Shown: positions 59,109 through 64,000 of the stretch, piece by piece
How positions within the stretch are numbered: position 1 is the stretch's first letter
Layout: the number at the start of each line of letters is the position of its first letter
Origin: Inga oerstediana
Taxonomy: Eukaryota; Streptophyta; Magnoliopsida; Fabales; Fabaceae
Reading direction: 5' to 3'
DNA length: 64,000 bases
NCBI GenBank assembly: GCA_963210345.1
Contig: OY723402.1
Location: forward strand, 6,738,312-6,802,311
The notes under the pieces: model-generated
The model's database searches: none
Told to the model about the DNA's origin: nothing
What the model saw: only the letters and a program-made list of their open reading frames with translations
Translations under genes and position numbers: made by a program

Positions 59109-60966
59109 GCATCAGAACCATGTAATTGATTGCATTGTGTGGCTAATAGCCTGTGCCAAAAACCAATCTACTTAAATATCATAGACTTTTACAGGTGTTT
59201 GGCAAAATCATTGATTGTATGTTGCAATGAACGATGAAATCAACTTTCAGATCCTTCATGTTTAATATTTATGATAGGACGGCGAGTTATACAAGACATT
59301 GACAAATTTTAAGCGGAGTACGATGTCCAAATGTTTGTATCGCAAGTTGCTTTTAATTAAATTTTACTCCATGTTAGCTATTAGAAGCACCTTTCTGGTC
59401 ATTAATATAAAATTCTTTGTCTAAAACACTAATTTGTTTTGATATTTTCTAAGAATCTCCTTTAATTAATAAACTTCATCGAAAATAATTTTAAAGTTTA
59501 AAAGTATTAACTAACTTATAAATAGTTTTCTTGACGTATATATAAAGTTAATTAGTATTTGTAATAAGGATGAAAATGATGAGTACACTGGATTAATTCA
59601 TCGTTTCTTTACTCGTAGGCTGGAAATGAGCCTGACGATCCTAACACGCCCTTCAGAATGAATATAAATAATTACCCCTAGTACTTTAATGCACCAATTC
59701 AAAAATTAATAGTAAAAGATGAAAAATATTCAAACGATTAAATAGAATATAATAATATTGTGCAATTCATGTAGTTAACCCTACCTAATAGAATAAGTGT
59801 GTGTTTGGGATAGCGATAGAAAAAATGACTTATTATGATTCTGACTTAATAAAAAAGTTAGTTTTTGTAATGTGATTTATGTTTGGACGAGCGATTGAAT
59901 AAGTGATTTTCAATGAGTCAAAATTTGTTTGGATGGGCGATTGTATATGTGTTTTTTTAAAAGTAAAAACTTGTGTTAAGTATAAGAAAACAAGACATTT
60001 AAAATTAAAAATAAATGGAAAAGTGAAGTTAGAAAATGTGATGCCAAAATACGTAATTTTACAAAAAAAAATTACATAACTAATTGGATCACATGTCTCG
60101 TATAAGTTGATATCTGATCATGTTACGAAGGCTATTCATATTTATCTAATTATCTTCTATATATTTTTTAGTCCTTTAATTAATTATAGGATAAAAGGAT
60201 ATTTCGATATAAAATCTATTCATATCCTATTTTATTTTGCTGGAAGCATTTTCATATTTAGGAGGTGAAAAATTAGAAGAATATATACACAAGGCATGTG
60301 AAGGTGGGAGAAGAAAAAATATATATATATATATATATGTATATGTATATATGTATGTGTGTGTGTATTATATGAAGAAAATTGCAAAGGATATATATAT
60401 ATATATATATATATGAGATTTGAGAAGTATGTAGAGCCCACAACACAGAGGCATTGAAAGCTTGCAATGTTGCAACTTCTTGACCGGAAAAAAAAATGCT
60501 GCAGCTTTTTTCAAAAATAAGTGGGTTGTTCGGGCTTATTTAATAAGTTGCGTTTTTAGGCTTTTTATTTTTTACAAAACGGCTGTCCTAAACACTCAAA
60601 AGACGTATTGCGTTTTGAATTGGGTTTATTGAACCAAAATCGGGCTTATTGGGCAAAAGAACGCTGTACCAAACATTCTTTAAGGCTTATTGTTGTAAGT
60701 GTGATTAAAATAGGATAAAAGAAGAAAAATATAAGAGGATACTTGGCATTTTCACCCTCAAGTCAAACAATCAGCCTTTTCTAACTTTTTGAATATAATG
60801 ATCGTTCGAAGCGAGGTTATCTTTTTGTCCAGCTACGATATAAACCACTTATGACTCATTCTGTTATAAAGGCTCCTGATCATTGTTATTGCCAAAGACT
60901 TCAACAATAACGGTCTCTCTGTGGTTAGAATAAAGAAGGAAGTCATTGAGTCAATTACGTCAATAA
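59109..60966. other. Intergenic AT-rich DNA with TA microsatellite
   Basis: No gene is supported. A (TA)n/(TG)n microsatellite lies at about 60318-60414; the minus-strand ORFs over it are low-complexity artefacts. Two blocks (about 59800-59960 and 60520-60700) have TTTGGG.../CCAAAC... ends suggestive of degenerate MITEs, but I could not define termini. Confidence 0.5.
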
Positions 60967-61090
60967 TGCAAAACAAGGCACCATTACCATTGCCAGTTAG
61001 AAGACATTGGAGTGATGAAATCAGAAAGTTGACAAATTCAGCTTCTTTGCATAAACCTTATAAAACATGTCATAGCTCCCTTTGATCGTA
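60967..61090 (+). pseudogene. Degenerate tandem copy of K+ channel exon 1
   Basis: Reads MQNKAPLPLPVRR..., then SDEIRKLTNSAS, and soon stops. It is a decayed duplicate of the exon at 61187, with about 60 bp of the middle missing. The sequence after it (ATCGTAGACATAGGCAAA, then CAAGAACAGA) also parallels that after exon 1, so the duplication covers exon 1 and the start of intron 1, with a period of about 230 bp. Confidence 0.7.
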
Positions 61091-61186
61091 GACATAGGCA
61101 AATTCACCTTCTTCACATAAACTTGGCTATTCTAGTTTCTGTATCATTTACTAAACAAGAACAGAAGGTGTTCTGGTTAGAAGTCA

Positions 61187-62322
61187 ATGAGTCAAAATAA
61201 GGCACCATTACCATTACTGGTTAGAAGGTGTTCCAGTGATGAAATCAGAAACTTGACCTTGGCCTCAGCCTCAAGCGACCTCTTACCAGCATTTGGCGCC
61301 AACATTGTTGATGAGAATCGCCTAAACCTTAAAAAATATGTTATCGCTCCCTCTGATCATAGATATCGGTAAACTAAAATCCTTCGCATTCACTTGGCTG
61401 TCCTGTGTGTCCTTTCTTAAACAAGAACAGAACTGAAGTTTTTCCCTTCTTTTTAATGAAGGCTGTGGCAGACATTCCTTGCTGCATTGGTGGTATACTC
61501 TGCATGGGCATCTCCATTCGAGCTGGCTTTCACAGAAGTGGCAGTTGGGTCGTTGTGGCCCGTTGATCTACTCATTGATGCCTTCTTCGCCGTTGACATA
61601 GTCCTAACTTTCTTTGTGGCTTACTTGGACAAATCAACCTATCTCCTCGTTGAAGACCACAGGAAGATCGCAATTAGGTGTGTATTATTCCTAGGATCTT
61701 TAATATAAGACATATTTACCTAATTTGATTAGATTAAGAAAGTTAATTAAATTAGTTAATATAATATCTATTGTCTAGGATACCTTGCTCATCTCTCTTA
61801 ATCCCCTTTTTTTCTTGATTATTATTGAGGGAACATCAATAAAGAAAAATCAGGAAAAGATTAGCAAACATAAAAATTATCTCTTATAATTGGGATTAAG
61901 AGTAACTCTCCAAATATGTCTTAATAATATTAAGAATCAGAGAAGTATTATCTCCTGTCCTAAATGTAGGATCTAATTTGGAGTGCTGCATAGGAGTAGT
62001 ATATAAATATATGCTTTGACAATCTATGAATATATGGTGCGAAGGCTTACAGAGGACAAGTCTGTAACTGAGCCTTCCAATGACAGACCACGAAGCAGTG
62101 AGAGATACACTTGATTGTGTTGTTGGTACTCACAAGACTGTGGCGTCTTCACTTGAACAGGTACATGAGAAAGTTATATTTTCCCATGGACGTGGCAGCA
62201 ACTCTGCCATTTCTGCAGATATACCAAATCCAAAAGGGCAGAACCTATGAGGGCGAGGTCTTTGGTTTCCTCAGTATGCTCAGGCTTTGGCGATTAAGGC
62301 ATGTTAGCCAACATTTTGCAAG
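61187..62322 (+). CDS. Shaker-type K+ channel, N-terminal exons 1-3 (KAT3/KC1-like)
   Basis: Plant Shaker channel subunits form voltage-gated plasma-membrane K+ channels. Exons are 61187-61368, 61462-61677 and 62161-62322. They splice in frame (CG|G and AG|G across the joins). The product runs from a short cytosolic N-terminus (LLVRRCSSDEIRNL, SDLLPAFG) through S1 (VVYSAWASPFELAF), S2 (DAFFAVDIVLTFFVAYLDKS), S3 (FPMDVAATLPF) and an S4 with arginines (LRLWRLRHVSQHFAR). The N-terminal motif resembles KAT3/KC1 more than KAT1 or AKT1, but this is tentative. S5, pore, S6 and the cyclic-nucleotide-binding domain are not in the window. A Copia element begins 200 bp into intron 3, so the gene is either interrupted by a large intron or truncated. 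Confidence 0.8.
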
Positions 62323-62522
62323 GTACATTCCTAAAACTGAAGTTAAGAATCTATCAAATTTGAAGCTTCGAAAGCTAAACTTACAAAATGACCAGGACCC
62401 ATTGTCCCTGCCAAGATAGCATCAAAAATATTTCCGGAGCACCGAGTGGTGTGTGTACCAATGAGAAAGATCGCCATAATATATGATCAAATCAATTCTC
62501 TCCCCCTTCTCCACTTCTAAAC

Positions 62523-64000
62523 TGTTGGAAGTCAATAATCATATCCCCACCGTCAGGAAGTTAGAAAACGATCTATGGTTTCACACTATTTTTCAAATGT
62601 ATTTATTTGTATATATATCTGTACTTAGATTACATGAATAAGAATTAAGTTTAAGAATCCTTCATGGTATCAGAGCCTAGGCCTCTCTGAATTTTGTCCG
62701 GCGCTGGTATCCTCCGTCTCTGTCTCTGTCTGGTTCTGTTTTGTCTGTCAGTTTCTGTTTTGCGTATTAAAAAAAAAAAAAAAAGCTTCGGTGAGGGGCG
62801 CCATTTGTGAACACACACCTGACAGAAAGCACCAAGAGGTCCCGACTAGCGTTTCCCCTTGGTTCGTCGGCATTCTGGCAAGCGTGTGAGGTTCACGCGC
62901 CGTCTTCTTCTCCACCGGCGCCAGTCGCGGTTTGATCTGTTCAGTGTTGCCAGCCCTTTTCTGACGTGTCCCTGTGGTGATCACGTTCGGGTCCGGTGTT
63001 GTTTGCAATCTAGATTGATTTCCTCACTTATAACTTGCTCACTAGCAAATTTGAGCTTCCCAGAGCTTCCTGGAATTGTAGTTGAAGAAGAAGGTGACTT
63101 CGTTTCTTCCTTTGGCGATTATAGTAATTGATTTTGTGTAGTTGTGGGTCCATTCATGGAATCACCTTTTAGATATTTGCTAAGAAAGTGGTAGTCATAA
63201 ACTCTTTGGGTGATTTCTTTTGTGTGGGTCCCTCCAAAAAAAACTTTGAGAAAGTGGTAGTACATAAACTCTTTCGGTGATTTCTTTTGTGTGGGTCCCT
63301 CCCAAAAAAAAAACTCTGAGGTACTATTCACCCACGGTTACTATTCATCTGAGGTACTATTCACTCAGATTACTATTCATCTAGCACTGTTACTGTTCAT
63401 CTGGCAGCTTTTGTTCATCGTTTGGGATATTTCTGGTTGTGAGAAATTTCCATTTGGTCACTAGTGTGACGGTTGTTATTGTAGCTGGAGGATCTTAAAG
63501 CCTCGTTTGGGATTTTTCAGATTGTTGCTGCAGTTAATGTTTGTGTGATTCTTTTGTTCTTGCTCTGAGAATTTGTTGTCCCTTCACCTTTGCTGTTTGG
63601 TACATCTCCTTGTTTGATGATGGAGGAATTTAAGTCTAGATCTTCAGGTGCTCTTGCTACAGGTAATGTCACTTCTAGCCTTGCCACTTGTTCGTCAAAG
63701 TGGATTATCGATTCCGGTGCAACTGATCATATGACAAGTAACAAAAATTTGTTCTCCTCATATACTTCTTATGCCAACTCCTCTAGTATAACCATTGCTA
63801 ATAGTTCTTATTCTCGTGTTCTCGGATCTGGCACTATCAAACCTACCCCATGTGTTTCTTTATCCTCTGTCCTTCATGTTCCTGATCTTGCTTTTAATCT
63901 TTTATCTACTAGCAAACTTACTCAACAATTAAATTGTTTTATCACACTCTTTCCTGACCATTGTTTGATTCAGGATCTCACGACGAAACATGTTATTGGT
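62523..64000 (+). mobile_element. Ty1/Copia LTR retrotransposon, 5' part (runs off window)
   Basis: A short LTR at 62523-62664 (TGTTGGAAGTC...ATCCTTCA), followed directly by the primer site TGGTATCAGAGCC (62665). About 950 bp of non-coding leader with small tandem repeats (CTCTTTCGGTGATTTC-like, near 63200-63300) follows. Then comes a protease frame. Most of gag is not found, so the element looks defective. The 3' LTR lies beyond the window, so no target-site duplication can be checked. Confidence 0.8.
63619..64000 (+). CDS. Copia polyprotein fragment with aspartic protease motif
   Basis: Open to the window end. The catalytic motif WIIDSGATDHM is followed by a Copia-type protease region (SVLHVPDLAFNLLSTSKLTQ) and the start of the pre-integrase segment (DLTTKHVIG). 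The ATG at 63619 is only the first in frame. The zinc-knuckle end of gag, normally just upstream, is missing, so it may be an internal deletion derivative. Confidence 0.85.

Noticed and set aside
60232..60467. Minus-strand ORFs rich in I, Y and H
   Set aside because: Translation of a TA/TG microsatellite, not a protein.

Overview
This is plant nuclear DNA, most likely from a flowering plant (eudicot). The evidence is a 36-exon gene with GT-AG introns in AT-rich intronic sequence, a plant-type Shaker potassium-channel fragment, a cytosolic-type aspartyl-tRNA synthetase pseudogene, Ty1/Copia elements with initiator-Met tRNA primer sites, SINEs, hAT elements and Stowaway-like MITEs. There is no bacterial-style organisation, CRISPR array, rRNA or functional tRNA gene. 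I cannot name the species.

The main gene lies at 30962-58303 (+). Splicing 36 exons by eye gives a frame-consistent CDS of 7548 nt (2515 aa). It is recognisable as the plant homologue of ZFYVE26/spastizin (SPG15), of the Arabidopsis At2g25730 type. A short, young, internally deleted Copia element sits in intron 2, and MITEs sit in introns 14 and 15.

The left 39 kb is a tandem segmental duplication with a unit of about 15.2 kb. Each unit holds a spacer, the 5' end of the gene, and the gene as far as intron 6. Copy 0 (1-5065, cut by the window edge) lost the promoter through mid exon 5. Copy 1 (5066-20244) kept the promoter and exon 1 but lost exons 2-5 and has a frameshift. Copy 2 (from 20245) leads into the intact gene. 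The joint between units falls exactly at the end of an old Copia LTR that lacks a target-site duplication, which suggests LTR-mediated unequal exchange. The two internal deletions have different breakpoints, both at 3-4 bp microhomologies, so they are independent.

Inside each spacer is a scrambled aspartyl-tRNA synthetase pseudogene: the N-terminal exon and two tandem C-terminal modules are on the minus strand, and the middle exons are inverted. Insertions found in only one unit (an hAT and a SINE in copy 2; a Stowaway-like MITE and a long foldback element in copy 1) have visible empty sites in the other unit and so postdate the duplication.

Downstream of the main gene are a nested LTR/TIR-element remnant (58742-59108), an AT-rich intergenic stretch with a TA microsatellite, the first three exons of a Shaker K+ channel (KAT3/KC1-like, 61187-62322), and the 5' part of another Copia element (from 62523) that runs off the window. 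I found no convincing new molecular system. The most unusual material is the structural history of the duplicated locus and the shuffled synthetase pseudogene.
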